Part shown: positions 56,089 to 64,000 of the stretch, one piece after another | Layout of the letters: each line of letters starts with the position of its first letter | Numbering within the stretch: the stretch's first letter is position 1 | Origin: Bacillus sp. DTU_2020_1000418_1_SI_GHA_SEK_038 | GTDB lineage: Bacteria; Bacillota; Bacilli; Bacillales; Cytobacillaceae | Assembly (NCBI RefSeq): GCF_032341175.1 | Contig: NZ_CP135435.1 | Location: 1,922,001 to 1,986,000 of the forward strand | Reading direction: 5' to 3' | DNA length: 64,000 nt | Made by a program: the position numbers and the translations under genes | The notes under the pieces: model-generated | What the model was told of the DNA's origin: nothing | Database searches by the model: none | The model's input: the letters and a program-made list of their open reading frames with translations, nothing else

Positions 56089-57048
56089 ATGGGAAAAGAA
56101 AAGCTTGTTGTGCTCATTGGGCCAACTGCGGTCGGGAAAACGAAGCTAAGTATTGAGTTAGCTAAAAGGCTGAATGGAGAAATTATTAGCGGTGATTCGA
56201 TGCAAATCTATAGAGGCATGGATATTGGCACTGCAAAAATTAAACAGGATGAAATGGAGGGTATTCCCCATCATTTAATTGATATTAAAGATCCAGATGA
56301 GCCTTTTTCTGTTGCAGAATTTCAGGAACTTGTGAGGGAGAAAATTTCCGAGATTACCTTAAGAGGAAAAATGCCGATGATTGTTGGTGGAACTGGCTTG
56401 TATATCCAGTCTGTTATTTTCGATTATCACTTTTCAGATGCCCCATCTGATGAGGCTTTTCGTCATATGCTTGAAAAAAAGGCAGAGGCCGAGGGAAATG
56501 AAAGTGTACATCTCGAATTAAGCAAGGTTGATCCCGAAAGCGCAGAAAGAATTCATCCTAATAATATTCGCCGAGTCATAAGAGCATTGGAAGTTTATCA
56601 TTGTACTGGTAAAACGATAAACAAATTACAGGAAAACCAGAAGCCAGAGCTTATGTATAATGCAGCTATTATTGGGCTAACAATGGATAGGGACATATTA
56701 TATCAGCGAATCAATACGAGAGTCGATTTGATGATCAAAGAAGGACTCCTTGAAGAGGTTGAATGGTTATTTAATCAGGATATTAAGGATTGTCAATCAA
56801 TTCAGGCAATAGGCTATAAGGAACTCTATGAATATTTTAGCCATAGCATTTCATTAGAGGAAGCGATTTCTCTGTTAAAGCAGAATTCACGCCGTTATGC
56901 AAAAAGGCAGCTCACATGGTTTCGAAATAAAATGAATGTTGATTGGTTTGATATGTCGGAAGTTGTTACGTCAGGCATGTTTGAAAAAAAACTTGCGGAA
57001 ATTTCAACGCATATTGAAGGAAAGCTGCAAATAAAATCGAATACATAG
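56089..57048 (+). CDS. miaA: tRNA dimethylallyltransferase MiaA
   Basis: Adds the isopentenyl group to A37 of tRNAs reading codons that start with U, the substrate for MiaB. The 319 residues contain the P-loop GPTAVGKT (residues 11-18) and the conserved ISGDSMQIYRGMDIGTAK. GGTGLYIQSVIFDYHF and the C-terminal RRYAKRQLTWFRN also mark the family. Start ATG after a weak site (AAAGGCAGTGTGAACAGATAA). hfq follows 27 bases after the stop, giving the widely conserved miaA-hfq pair. Confidence 0.97.
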   Translation: MGKEKLVVLIGPTAVGKTKLSIELAKRLNGEIISGDSMQIYRGMDIGTAKIKQDEMEGIPHHLIDIKDPDEPFSVAEFQELVREKISEITLRGKMPMIVGGTGLYIQSVIFDYHFSDAPSDEAFRHMLEKKAEAEGNESVHLELSKVDPESAERIHPNNIRRVIRALEVYHCTGKTINKLQENQKPELMYNAAIIGLTMDRDILYQRINTRVDLMIKEGLLEEVEWLFNQDIKDCQSIQAIGYKELYEYFSHSISLEEAISLLKQNSRRYAKRQLTWFRNKMNVDWFDMSEVVTSGMFEKKLAEISTHIEGKLQIKSNT

Positions 57049-57075
57049 AGTAGAGATAAAAGAGGAGGATATAAG

Positions 57076-57306
57076 ATGAAAACATCTATTAATATTCAAG
57101 ACCAATTTTTAAACCAGCTTCGGAAGGACAATACAAATGTAACCGTGTTTTTATTAAACGGATTCCAAATTAGAGGCCAAATAAAAGGCTTTGATAATTT
57201 CACAGTTCTTTTTGAATCTGAAGGAAAGCAACAGCTTGTATATAAACATGCAATTTCTACATTCGCGCCTCAGCGCAATGTTCAAATCGATATGGAGAAC
57301 CAATAA
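57076..57306 (+). CDS. hfq: RNA chaperone Hfq
   Basis: Sm-like hexameric RNA-binding protein, 76 residues. Sm1 ([27 protein letters not shown]) and Sm2 ([14 protein letters not shown]; the YKH of the nucleotide pocket) are clear. AGAGGAGG precedes the ATG. The C-terminal tail is short, as usual in Bacilli. A 14-bp perfect terminator follows. In Bacillus its contribution to small-RNA regulation is modest; that is family knowledge, not visible here. Confidence 0.98.
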   Translation: MKTSINIQDQFLNQLRKDNTNVTVFLLNGFQIRGQIKGFDNFTVLFESEGKQQLVYKHAISTFAPQRNVQIDMENQ

Positions 57307-57324
57307 TTACTACTCGAGTTGAAT

Positions 57325-57366
57325 AAGGGTTCCACTTCTTAGGAAGTGGAACCCTTTATATTTTTA
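57325..57366 (+). terminator. Intrinsic terminator after hfq
   Basis: AAGGGTTCCACTTC (57325-57338) pairs perfectly with GAAGTGGAACCCTT (57343-57356), TTAG loop, then TATATTTTTATT. Confidence 0.93.
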
Positions 57367-57504
57367 TTGGAAACCAAACAGGGTGTAAATTAGGCTTTTA
57401 CAAAAACCTTTAATGAAGTAAGAATCAAATGAATACATATAGATAAGGAATTTTTTCACTAACAATAAGTGGAATCTTGATCCTATGAAGAAAATGGGCT
57501 TTTG

Positions 57505-57534
57505 TCACAATCTAAACTTCTATGCGTATACTGT
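57505..57534 (+). promoter_or_regulatory. Possible sigma-E promoter of spoVK
   Basis: TCACAAT (57505-57511), a 15-base spacer and TATACTGT (57527-57534) roughly fit the sigma-E pattern (KMATATT, CATACAMT). spoVK is a mother-cell sigma-E gene in B. subtilis. The match is weak. Confidence 0.35.
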
Positions 57535-57559
57535 TTCTGAGAACGTGAGGTGAAAGCTT

Positions 57560-58507
57560 TTGGACCAGCCAATTCGAATGAAGAATAATGGACAGATTAG
57601 CATTGTCCTTAATTCGCAAAATCGCAAAACCTTAACGAAAGAACTGCCTGAATCTCAAGCCTTACCTAAAGTAATTCCACCAGAGCATACGGCACTCAAA
57701 GATATTGAAGAAGAATTAGGTGCTCTTGTAGGAATGGAAGAAATGAAAAGAATGATAAAGGAAATTTATGCATGGATATATGTGAATAAAAAACGTGAAG
57801 ATGCAGGCCTAAAGGCAGGAAAACAGGCACTTCATATGATGTTTAAAGGAAACCCTGGCACAGGTAAGACAACGGTTGCCAGATTAATCGGAAAGCTTTT
57901 TCAAAAAATGAATGTTTTATCAAAAGGACATTTAATTGAAGCAGAACGTGCGGATCTCGTTGGTGAATATATTGGCCATACAGCACAGAAGACGCGGGAT
58001 TTGATCAAAAAAGCTTTAGGCGGGATCCTGTTTATTGATGAAGCTTATTCTCTTGGAAGAGGCGGAGAAAAGGATTTTGGAAAGGAAGCCATCGATACGC
58101 TGGTTAAACATATGGAAGATAAACAGCATGAATTTATTCTTATCCTTGCAGGCTATTCGAGGGAAATGGATTACTTTCTCACCTTAAATCCTGGATTGCA
58201 TTCACGATTTCCATTAGTGATTGATTTTCCTGATTACTCCGTTGCTCAGCTCATGGAAATTGGGGACAGAATGTTAAAAGATCGGGAATATACGTTAAGC
58301 CATGAAGCGGAAAAAAAGCTGCATGACCATTTACTATGGATCAAAACTCATTTAAATCCGGTAAGCTTCTCAAATGGCAGGTATATTCGAAACGTCATAG
58401 AAAAGTCGATAAGAGCTCAGGCAATGAGGCTATTAATGCAGAATAGCTATGACAGGCATGAGCTAGTGACAATCCGGAGCAATGATTTAGTATTTGAAGG
58501 GGATTAA
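57560..58507 (+). CDS. spoVK: Stage V sporulation protein K, AAA ATPase
   Basis: CbxX/CfqX-type AAA ATPase of 315 residues needed for spore maturation. Walker A is KGNPGTGKTTVARLIGKLF and Walker B is GGILFIDEAYSLGRGGE. Sensor and arginine-finger-like segments lie in LILAGYSREMDYFLTLNPGLHSRFPLVIDFPDYS, and the sensor-2 part is SNGRYIRNVIEKSIRAQAMRL. The TTG start has GTGAGGTG seven bases upstream. It lies between hfq and hflX as in B. subtilis and ends at a terminator. Confidence 0.96.
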   Translation: MDQPIRMKNNGQISIVLNSQNRKTLTKELPESQALPKVIPPEHTALKDIEEELGALVGMEEMKRMIKEIYAWIYVNKKREDAGLKAGKQALHMMFKGNPGTGKTTVARLIGKLFQKMNVLSKGHLIEAERADLVGEYIGHTAQKTRDLIKKALGGILFIDEAYSLGRGGEKDFGKEAIDTLVKHMEDKQHEFILILAGYSREMDYFLTLNPGLHSRFPLVIDFPDYSVAQLMEIGDRMLKDREYTLSHEAEKKLHDHLLWIKTHLNPVSFSNGRYIRNVIEKSIRAQAMRLLMQNSYDRHELVTIRSNDLVFEGD

Positions 58508-58513
58508 GAACAG

Positions 58514-58542
58514 AAGGATTCCACTTAACAGGAATCCTTTTT
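58514..58542 (+). terminator. Intrinsic terminator after spoVK
   Basis: AAGGATTCC (58514-58522) pairs perfectly with GGAATCCTT (58531-58539), then TTTC. Confidence 0.9.
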
Positions 58543-58696
58543 CAATACACTGAAGGGGAGTCCTAAAGAGTATTGCACCTTTATTTTTTCGTAAAATAAC
58601 GATAATCACACACAAATTAGAGTTAATTTCTTGGTTTTGTTATGATAGGATTAAGTGATTTCCGTAATAAAGTATAAAAGGAAAGAAGGATGCTGA

Positions 58697-59953
58697 TTGG
58701 AGCAAAAGCATAATTTTGAAAAAGTAATTCTCGTTGGATGTCAGACTAATGAAGATGATCAGCAATTTGCGTATTCGATAGAAGAATTAGGCTCTTTAAC
58801 TGAGACAGCAAAAGGGAAAGTCGTTGCAACCTTATCGCAAAAACGTGATCGCATCCATTCGGCTACATATATTGGAAAGGGCAAGGTTGAGGAATTAACG
58901 GCCCTCCAAGAAGAATTAGAAGCAGATTTAATTATCTTTAATGATGAATTATCGCCAAGCCAAGTACGAAATCTTGCAGCAAATGTAGATGCAAAAATAA
59001 TTGACCGGACACAATTAATATTAGATATTTTTGCACAGAGAGCACGTTCGAAAGAGGGGAAGCTGCAGGTTGAACTAGCTCAGCTGCAATACTTGCTGCC
59101 AAGATTGACAGGTCAGGGAACACAGCTTTCAAGGCTAGGAGGAGGAATTGGCACTAGAGGACCAGGTGAAACAAAATTAGAATCTGATAGAAGACATATT
59201 CGAGGTCGCATCAATGAAATTAAAAACCAACTATCTGTTATTGTTCAGCATCGGGACAGGTATAGAGAAAGAAGAAAAAAGAACAAAGCGTTCCAAATCG
59301 CAATTGTAGGCTATACAAATGCTGGGAAATCGACATTGTTTAACAGATTGACAGAGGCAGATTCCTTTGAAGAAAATCAGCTATTTGCAACCCTTGATCC
59401 GATGACTAGAAAGTTAATTATGCCAAGCGGATTTACGACTCTTCTGACGGATACAGTAGGTTTTATTCAAGATTTGCCAACTACGCTAATAGCTGCATTC
59501 CGCTCGACCCTTGAAGAGGTTAAAGAGGCGGATTTAATCCTGCATGTTGTTGACAGTGGAAGTCCAGATTATTATCAGCATGAAGAAACGGTAAATGAAC
59601 TATTGAAGGAACTTGAAAACGAAAAGATACCACAACTAACTGTATATAATAAGAGAGATATTAAGCACCCTGATTTTGTTCCAATTGCAAAAACAAAGGC
59701 TATTCTAATCAGTGCATTTGACGAGCAAGACCGCAATGGGCTAAAAAGCATGATTGAAGAAATGATTCTGGAAATGATGAATTATTATCATGTAGAGGTA
59801 CCTTCTTCAGAAGGAAAGCTTCTGTCCCAGCTCAAAAATGAAACAATATTACGGGAACTATTTTTCCATGAAGAAAAGCAAATCTATGTATGTAAGGGCT
59901 ATTACCTTGAGAACCACCATATTGGTGGGCAGATAAATAAATACAAAATGTAG
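58697..59953 (+). CDS. hflX: GTPase HflX
   Basis: Ribosome-associated GTPase that splits or rescues stalled ribosomes after stress. The 418 residues have an N-terminal ND1 domain ([61 protein letters not shown]) and the Gly-rich [19 protein letters not shown]. The G domain carries [19 protein letters not shown] and YNKRD. TTG start with AAGAAGGA about eight bases upstream. ynbB follows 13 bases after the stop, so the two are probably co-transcribed. Confidence 0.96.
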   Translation: MEQKHNFEKVILVGCQTNEDDQQFAYSIEELGSLTETAKGKVVATLSQKRDRIHSATYIGKGKVEELTALQEELEADLIIFNDELSPSQVRNLAANVDAKIIDRTQLILDIFAQRARSKEGKLQVELAQLQYLLPRLTGQGTQLSRLGGGIGTRGPGETKLESDRRHIRGRINEIKNQLSVIVQHRDRYRERRKKNKAFQIAIVGYTNAGKSTLFNRLTEADSFEENQLFATLDPMTRKLIMPSGFTTLLTDTVGFIQDLPTTLIAAFRSTLEEVKEADLILHVVDSGSPDYYQHEETVNELLKELENEKIPQLTVYNKRDIKHPDFVPIAKTKAILISAFDEQDRNGLKSMIEEMILEMMNYYHVEVPSSEGKLLSQLKNETILRELFFHEEKQIYVCKGYYLENHHIGGQINKYKM

Positions 59954-59966
59954 ATAGGAGAACATC

Positions 59967-61238
59967 ATGTTTCAACAGTTATCAAATGGGGAAAAGCTGC
60001 AGCCAATTGTTACTGAAATTGAGCAGCAAATTGCTAATGTATTAGTAGGGATCGATAAAAAAATTGATGAAAATCAATTTCGTGTGCTTAATAGCTTTCA
60101 AAACAATCGGGTAAGTGATTCTCATTTTATTCCAACGACTGGCTATGGCTACGATGATATGGGCAGGGATACTCTAGAAAGGATCTATGCAGAGGTATTT
60201 GGAGGAGAATCGGCAGTCGTCCGTCCGCAAATTATTTCCGGAACACATGCCATCTCTATTGCCTTATTCGGGGTCCTTCGTCCTGGAGATGAACTTCTGT
60301 ATATAACTGGAAAACCATATGACACATTAGAAGAAATAGTAGGCCTAAGGGGCAATGGTGTTGGTTCCTTGAAGGAATTCGGCATTACATATAATGCTGT
60401 TAACTTAACGGCAGATGGGGCAGTTGATTATGAAGCTGTAGCAAAAGCAATTAAGCCACAAACAAAAATGATCGGCATACAGCGTTCAAAAGGGTATGCA
60501 ACTAGACCTTCCTTTACTATTGCTCAAATTGAAGAAATGATTAAATTCGTGAAGGAAATTAAATCAGATGTAGTAGTTTTTGTCGATAACTGCTACGGAG
60601 AATTTGTTGAAACAAAAGAACCATGCCATGTAGGTGCTGATTTAATGGCAGGTTCATTAATTAAAAACCCTGGAGGCGGACTGGCTAAAACAGGCGGCTA
60701 TATAGTGGGTAAAGAGAAATGGGTAGAGGCATGCTCATATCGCATGACTTCTCCAGGAATCGGTGCTGAAGCCGGTGCATCATTATACAGCCTGCAGGAA
60801 ATGTATCAAGGCTTTTTCCTAGCTCCTCATATTGTCGGCCAAGCACTAAAGGGAGCTGTTTTTACCTCCGCATTTTTAGAGAGGCTTGGAATGAATTCTT
60901 CACCAAAATGGGATGCGAAAAGAACGGATTTAATTCAATCTGTCCAATTTGATGACCGTGACAAGATGATTGCATTTTGTCAGGCTATCCAATATGCTGC
61001 ACCGATTAATTCACATGTTACACCATATCCAAGTGCGATGCCTGGATATGAAGATGAGGTGATTATGGCAGCCGGAGCTTTTGTACAAGGAGCTAGCATT
61101 GAATTGTCAGCAGACGGTCCGATTAGACCGCCATATGTGGCATATGTTCAAGGCGGACTCACTTATTCTCACGTAAAAATTGCCATTTGTACAGCGATAA
61201 ATGGGTTAATCGAAAAGGGTTTAATTCATATTGACTAA
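59967..61238 (+). CDS. ynbB: YnbB, PLP-dependent methionine gamma-lyase/aluminium-resistance family protein
   Basis: 423-residue fold-type I PLP enzyme family (PF06838, old name aluminium resistance protein). Conserved parts are SHFIPTTGYGYDDMGRDTLERIYAEVFGGESAVVRPQIISGTHAI, FVDNCYGEFVETKEP with the cofactor aspartate, and the probable PLP lysine in AGSLIKNPGGGLAKTGGYIVG. ATG preceded by TAGGAG. It lies directly upstream of glnRA in Bacilli. The reaction is not established; a cysteine or methionine lyase activity is only a family-based guess. Confidence 0.92.
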   Translation: MFQQLSNGEKLQPIVTEIEQQIANVLVGIDKKIDENQFRVLNSFQNNRVSDSHFIPTTGYGYDDMGRDTLERIYAEVFGGESAVVRPQIISGTHAISIALFGVLRPGDELLYITGKPYDTLEEIVGLRGNGVGSLKEFGITYNAVNLTADGAVDYEAVAKAIKPQTKMIGIQRSKGYATRPSFTIAQIEEMIKFVKEIKSDVVVFVDNCYGEFVETKEPCHVGADLMAGSLIKNPGGGLAKTGGYIVGKEKWVEACSYRMTSPGIGAEAGASLYSLQEMYQGFFLAPHIVGQALKGAVFTSAFLERLGMNSSPKWDAKRTDLIQSVQFDDRDKMIAFCQAIQYAAPINSHVTPYPSAMPGYEDEVIMAAGAFVQGASIELSADGPIRPPYVAYVQGGLTYSHVKIAICTAINGLIEKGLIHID

Positions 61239-61250
61239 TTGAACATACTA

Positions 61251-61287
61251 AGGACAGCGAATACATAAGCTGTCCTTTTCATTTTTT
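61251..61287 (+). terminator. Intrinsic terminator after ynbB
   Basis: AGGACAGC (61251-61258) pairs with GCTGTCCT (61269-61276), followed by TTTCATTTTTT. Confidence 0.85.
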
Positions 61288-61296
61288 AAAATTTCA

Positions 61297-61313
61297 TGTT
61301 AGGAAACCTAACA
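61297..61313. promoter_or_regulatory. GlnR/TnrA box 1 upstream of glnR
   Basis: TGTTAGGAAACCTAACA is a perfect TGTNAN7TNACA site. It lies six bases upstream of the -35 of the glnRA promoter, where GlnR binds cooperatively with box 2. Confidence 0.9.
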
Positions 61314-61318
61314 TCATG

Positions 61319-61347
61319 TTGACAAGAAACCTAACATCCGGTTATAT
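61319..61347 (+). promoter_or_regulatory. glnRA promoter with overlapping GlnR box 2
   Basis: -35 TTGACA (61319-61324), 17 bases, -10 TTATAT (61342-61347; TATATT at 18 bases is an alternative). TGACAAGAAACCTAACA (61320-61336) is a second GlnR site with one mismatch and covers the -35, so bound GlnR would block RNA polymerase. Confidence 0.87.
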
Positions 61348-61380
61348 TAAGTTGTAAATAAGAAAAGGGAGGAGAAATAA

Positions 61381-61779
61381 GTGACTGGAAGCAAGATTCG
61401 CCGTTCCATGCCGCTTTTCCCAATTGGCCCAGTCATGCAGTTAACCGAATTATCTGCGCGTCAAATTCGGTACTATGAGGAGCACCAATTGATTTCTCCA
61501 GCTAGAACAGAAGGTAATAGAAGAATGTTCTCACTAAACGATATTGATAAGCTCCTGGAAATTAAAGATCTCATTGACCAAGGGGTAAATATGGCTGGAA
61601 TTAAACAGCTGTTTTCTATCAAGGATCAAAGGCCTGCAGATCTATTAAAAGATGAAAAAGCAGAACGAGAGCTGACAAATGATGAAATTAGAAGACATCT
61701 GCGCAAGGAAATTGTGAGGGCAGGTCGATTTCATTTACCATCATCTCATCAAGTAAATATGAATCGTTTTTTTCATTAA
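61381..61779 (+). CDS. glnR: Glutamine synthetase repressor GlnR
   Basis: MerR-family nitrogen regulator, 132 residues. The helix-turn-helix is [42 protein letters not shown], followed by the dimerisation helix. The short C-terminal tail ([25 protein letters not shown]) senses feedback-inhibited glutamine synthetase. GTG start after GGGAGGAG. It is co-transcribed with glnA 34 bases downstream, behind two GlnR boxes, so it represses its own operon when glutamine is plentiful. Confidence 0.97.
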   Translation: MTGSKIRRSMPLFPIGPVMQLTELSARQIRYYEEHQLISPARTEGNRRMFSLNDIDKLLEIKDLIDQGVNMAGIKQLFSIKDQRPADLLKDEKAERELTNDEIRRHLRKEIVRAGRFHLPSSHQVNMNRFFH

Positions 61780-61813
61780 CGATTTTGTTTAACAACTAAG
61801 GAGGAACCTATTA

Positions 61814-63148
61814 ATGGCAAAGTTCACGAAAGAAGACATTAGAAGAATTTCAGATGAAGAAAACGTTAAATTTATTCGTCTCCAGTTTACTGATATATTA
61901 GGAACGATTAAAAACGTTGAAATCCCGATCAGTCAGCTAGAAAAAGCTCTTGATAATAAAATGATGTTTGATGGTTCCTCCATTGAAGGTTTTGTTCGTA
62001 TTGAAGAATCTGATATGTATTTATTTCCAGATCTAGATACATGGGTTGTTTTTCCATGGACTGCTGAGAAGGGAAAGGTTGCTCGTCTAATCTGTGATAT
62101 TCATAATGCAGATGGAACACCATTCCAAGGGGACCCGCGAAATAATTTAAAACGTATTTTGAAGGAAATGGAAGAAATGGGTTTTACGGACTTTAATCTT
62201 GGACCTGAGCCAGAATTCTTCTTATTCAAGCTTGATCAGAATGGAGATCCATCTCTTGAACTGAATGATAATGGTGGCTACTTTGATCTTGCTCCTACAG
62301 ATCTTGGTGAAAACTGCCGCCGAGATATCGTTCTTGAACTAGAAGAAATGGGTTTTGAAATTGAAGCATCTCACCATGAGGTAGCTCCAGGACAGCATGA
62401 AATTGATTTCAAATACGCGGATGCCCTAACAGCTTGCGACCAAATTCAAACATTTAAATTAGTCGTAAAAACGATTGCTCGTAAACATGGCCTTCATGCT
62501 ACATTTATGCCAAAGCCTCTTTTCGGTGTGGCAGGATCAGGGATGCACTGCAATGTGTCTCTATTTAAAGAAGGGAAAAATGCCTTCTTCGATGATAAGG
62601 GCAATTTGCAGCTAAGTGATTATGCCCGCCAATTTATTGCAGGTATTTTGAAGCATTCAACAGGCTTTACTGCTGTTACTAATCCGACAGTAAATTCCTA
62701 TAAGCGGTTGGTGCCAGGATATGAAGCACCATGCTATGTAGCTTGGTCAGCACAGAACCGTTCTCCATTAGTGCGCATACCATCATCAAGAGGAATAAGC
62801 ACACGTGTAGAGGTTAGAAGTGTTGATCCAGCTGCAAACCCTTATCTTGCAATGGCTGTCTTATTAAAAGCTGGACTGGATGGCATTAAGCATGGCCTTA
62901 TTCCACCTGCATCTGTTGACCGAAACATTTATGTTATGAGTAAAGAAGAAAGAATGGCTGAAGGAATTGATGATCTTCCTTCAACATTAGCAGAAGCACT
63001 TGATAAGCTGAAAGCAAATGAGGTTATCGTTTCAGCATTAGGCGGACATATTTTTGAACACTTTGTAGAGGCAAAAGAGATTGAGTGGGATATGTTCCGT
63101 ACGCAAGTGCATCCGTGGGAGCGGGAGCAGTATATGACGATGTATTAA
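61814..63148 (+). CDS. glnA: Glutamine synthetase, type I-alpha
   Basis: Makes glutamine from glutamate, ammonia and ATP; feedback-inhibited enzyme also controls GlnR and TnrA. The 444 residues are GSI-alpha length (no adenylylation loop insert). [23 protein letters not shown], the GPEPEFFLF active-site strand, [29 protein letters not shown] and [34 protein letters not shown] are all present. ATG after AAGGAGG. Terminator after the stop. Confidence 0.98.
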   Translation: MAKFTKEDIRRISDEENVKFIRLQFTDILGTIKNVEIPISQLEKALDNKMMFDGSSIEGFVRIEESDMYLFPDLDTWVVFPWTAEKGKVARLICDIHNADGTPFQGDPRNNLKRILKEMEEMGFTDFNLGPEPEFFLFKLDQNGDPSLELNDNGGYFDLAPTDLGENCRRDIVLELEEMGFEIEASHHEVAPGQHEIDFKYADALTACDQIQTFKLVVKTIARKHGLHATFMPKPLFGVAGSGMHCNVSLFKEGKNAFFDDKGNLQLSDYARQFIAGILKHSTGFTAVTNPTVNSYKRLVPGYEAPCYVAWSAQNRSPLVRIPSSRGISTRVEVRSVDPAANPYLAMAVLLKAGLDGIKHGLIPPASVDRNIYVMSKEERMAEGIDDLPSTLAEALDKLKANEVIVSALGGHIFEHFVEAKEIEWDMFRTQVHPWEREQYMTMY

Positions 63149-63154
63149 TATTTG

Positions 63155-63181
63155 AAGCCCTGATTTGTTCAGGGCTTTTAC
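63155..63181 (+). terminator. Intrinsic terminator after glnA
   Basis: AAGCCCTGA (63155-63163) pairs perfectly with TCAGGGCTT (63169-63177), then TT. Confidence 0.85.
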
Positions 63182-63220
63182 TCTGTCATTCAATAAGAAC
63201 TTGGGGGAAGAACGTATGAA

Positions 63221-63248
63221 GAAAAATCCCCGCTTTTATTAGCAGGGA
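63221..63248 (-). terminator. Minus-strand terminator after the small membrane-protein gene
   Basis: Read on the minus strand, CCCTGCT pairs with AGCGGGG (one T-G pair; plus-strand bases 63228-63247), followed by ATTTTTC. Confidence 0.7.
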
Positions 63249-63260
63249 AAAGATAATATT

Positions 63261-63554
63261 CTATTGATTCCGATCTTCTTTTCTTAATTTTAAGAATTCA
63301 AGACATTTAAGCAGAGTGTCTCCGCCTAAACCGGCAATAATTGATAAGGAAACAACTTTAAATGCTGAATCAGGCTCGTAAAAAGTGACTAAACAAGCAG
63401 CAGCAAGTCCACCTAAAATAACTTCTTCTAAATACCCGAGGTAAATGAATTTTTTTGTTTTTCTAGGCTTAATTATTCTTCCTTCTTTACTAATATGTCC
63501 TGCAGCACCGACAAGTCCACCAATCAAAACAGCGAAGAAAATGTTCAAATACAT
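63261..63554 (-). CDS. Small membrane protein, DUF4257-like
   Basis: 97-residue protein with three likely membrane segments: MYLNIFFAVLIGGLVGAAGHI, LEEVILGGLAAACLVTFY and VVSLSIIAGLGGDTLLKCLEFL. A basic stretch (KEGRIIKPRKTKKFIYLG) lies between the first two. AGGAGGTGAAG precedes the ATG at good spacing, and a terminator follows, so it is a real gene. It resembles the DUF4257 family that occurs near glnA and lexA in the B. cereus group; this assignment is from memory and moderate. No function can be proposed from sequence alone. Confidence 0.78.
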   Translation of the reverse strand: MYLNIFFAVLIGGLVGAAGHISKEGRIIKPRKTKKFIYLGYLEEVILGGLAAACLVTFYEPDSAFKVVSLSIIAGLGGDTLLKCLEFLKLRKEDRNQ

Positions 63555-63744
63555 TTGTACTTCACCTCCTAAAGTCGAGATTTTTTAAAGCGACCTTAGG
63601 TTGATTCTGGGTGTATTATTATTTTATAGAATTTTCCAATAAATAGAATGTGTATAAATATTCATTTTTTGGAAAAATTAATAGTATAGAAATCATATGT
63701 TTTATTTAAAAATAAGAAGGTATCCTACTTATGTATTGATATTA

Positions 63745-63774
63745 AAGAAAAGCCGGCAAATAGATGCCCGCTTT
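63745..63774 (-). terminator. Minus-strand terminator after lexA
   Basis: On the minus strand AAAGCGGGCA pairs with TGCCGGCTTT (one mismatch; plus-strand 63749-63774), followed by TCTTTAAT. Confidence 0.72.
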
Positions 63775-63782
63775 CATTCATA

Positions 63783-64000
63783 CTAATGAATCTGCCGATA
63801 TACGCCAATCACCTTGCCTAAAATGGAAACATTACGAAGAATAATTGGTTCCATTGTAGAGTTTTCTGGCTGAAGTCTAATATAATCTTTTTCCTTAAAA
63901 AATCTCTTAACAGTTGCTTCGTCATCCTCAGTCATCGCAACAATAATATCACCATTATTAGCTGTTTGCTGCTGCCTTACAATGACATAATCCCCGTCTA
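63783..64000 (-). CDS. lexA: SOS repressor LexA, C-terminal part (5' end outside the window)
   Basis: The last 72 codons, with stop, are readable on the minus strand: ...[34 protein letters not shown], then [22 protein letters not shown] and [15 protein letters not shown]. This is the latent-protease domain of LexA. The conserved ATVKRF contains the catalytic lysine; the catalytic serine and cleavage site lie outside the window. LexA represses the SOS regulon, including recA, whose promoter in this window carries a LexA box. A terminator follows the stop. Confidence 0.95.
   Translation of the reverse strand, partial: DGDYVIVRQQQTANNGDIIVAMTEDDEATVKRFFKEKDYIRLQPENSTMEPIILRNVSILGKVIGVYRQIH

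Noticed and set aside
1..64000. tRNA, rRNA, CRISPR array, prophage or transposase genes
   Set aside because: None recognised by eye on either strand; no clover-leaf-like CCA ends, regular spaced repeats or transposase motifs were seen.

Overview
This window is a stretch of low-G+C Firmicute chromosome from a spore-forming member of the Bacillaceae. It is not B. subtilis itself. The evidence is the gene content (dpaAB, spoIIIE, spoVS, cotE, spoVK, ylxY), Gram-positive ribosome binding sites of the AGGAGG type, frequent TTG and GTG starts, GlnR and LexA boxes of the Bacillus type, and a gene order that follows, almost gene for gene, what is known from B. subtilis between polC and glnRA/lexA. 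No rRNA, tRNA, CRISPR array, prophage or insertion sequence was recognised.

Layout. 1-8.7 kb: the 3' end of polC, then the translation and transcription cluster rimP-nusA-ylxR-ylxQ-infB-ylxP-rbfA-truB-ribC-rpsO. 8.9-13.8 kb: pnp, the sporulation deacetylase-like ylxY, the M16 protease mlpA and ymxH. 14-19 kb: the dipicolinate/lysine operon dpaA-dpaB-asd-dapG-dapA, behind a sigma-K-like promoter. 19.3-24.6 kb: RNase J2, tepA, ylzJ and spoIIIE. 24.8-30.5 kb: a GntR regulator and a BMP-type nucleoside ABC importer (nupNOPQ-like). This importer sits between spoIIIE and ymfF, where B. subtilis, as I recall it, has ymfD and ymfE. 30.7-41.6 kb: ymfF-ymfH-ymfI-ymfJ-ymfK-rodZ-pgsA-cinA-recA-rny. 41.7-49.2 kb: ymdB, spoVS, a 2-oxoacid:ferredoxin oxidoreductase pair (korAB), miaB, ricA and cotE. 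49.3-54.6 kb: a LysE-type exporter, then mutS and mutL. 54.7-55.7 kb: mreBH on the minus strand. 56-63.1 kb: miaA, hfq, spoVK, hflX, ynbB, glnR and glnA. 63.2-64 kb: a small membrane protein gene and the 3' end of lexA, both on the minus strand.

How the genes work together. The window couples RNA metabolism (NusA, PNPase, RNase J2, RNase Y, Hfq, RicA), ribosome assembly (RimP, RbfA, S15, HflX, IF2), tRNA modification (TruB, MiaA, MiaB), DNA repair (MutS, MutL, RecA, LexA, CinA) and sporulation. Regulation that can be read directly includes two GlnR boxes at glnRA, a LexA box at recA, two similar sigma-K-type promoters (dpaA and cotE), a sigma-H-like promoter at spoVS, two cre-like sites ahead of korAB and a perfect inverted repeat ahead of the GntR gene. 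Intrinsic terminators separate most units.

The coding genes are mostly conserved housekeeping and sporulation genes, and I do not see a clear new multi-gene system. The least explained DNA is intergenic. There are three structured, repeat-like elements (about 5710-5897, 19090-19239 and 46062-46205) and a double hairpin that splits the importer operon (26813-26911). Several start codons were moved downstream of the longest ORF start because of the position of the ribosome binding site.
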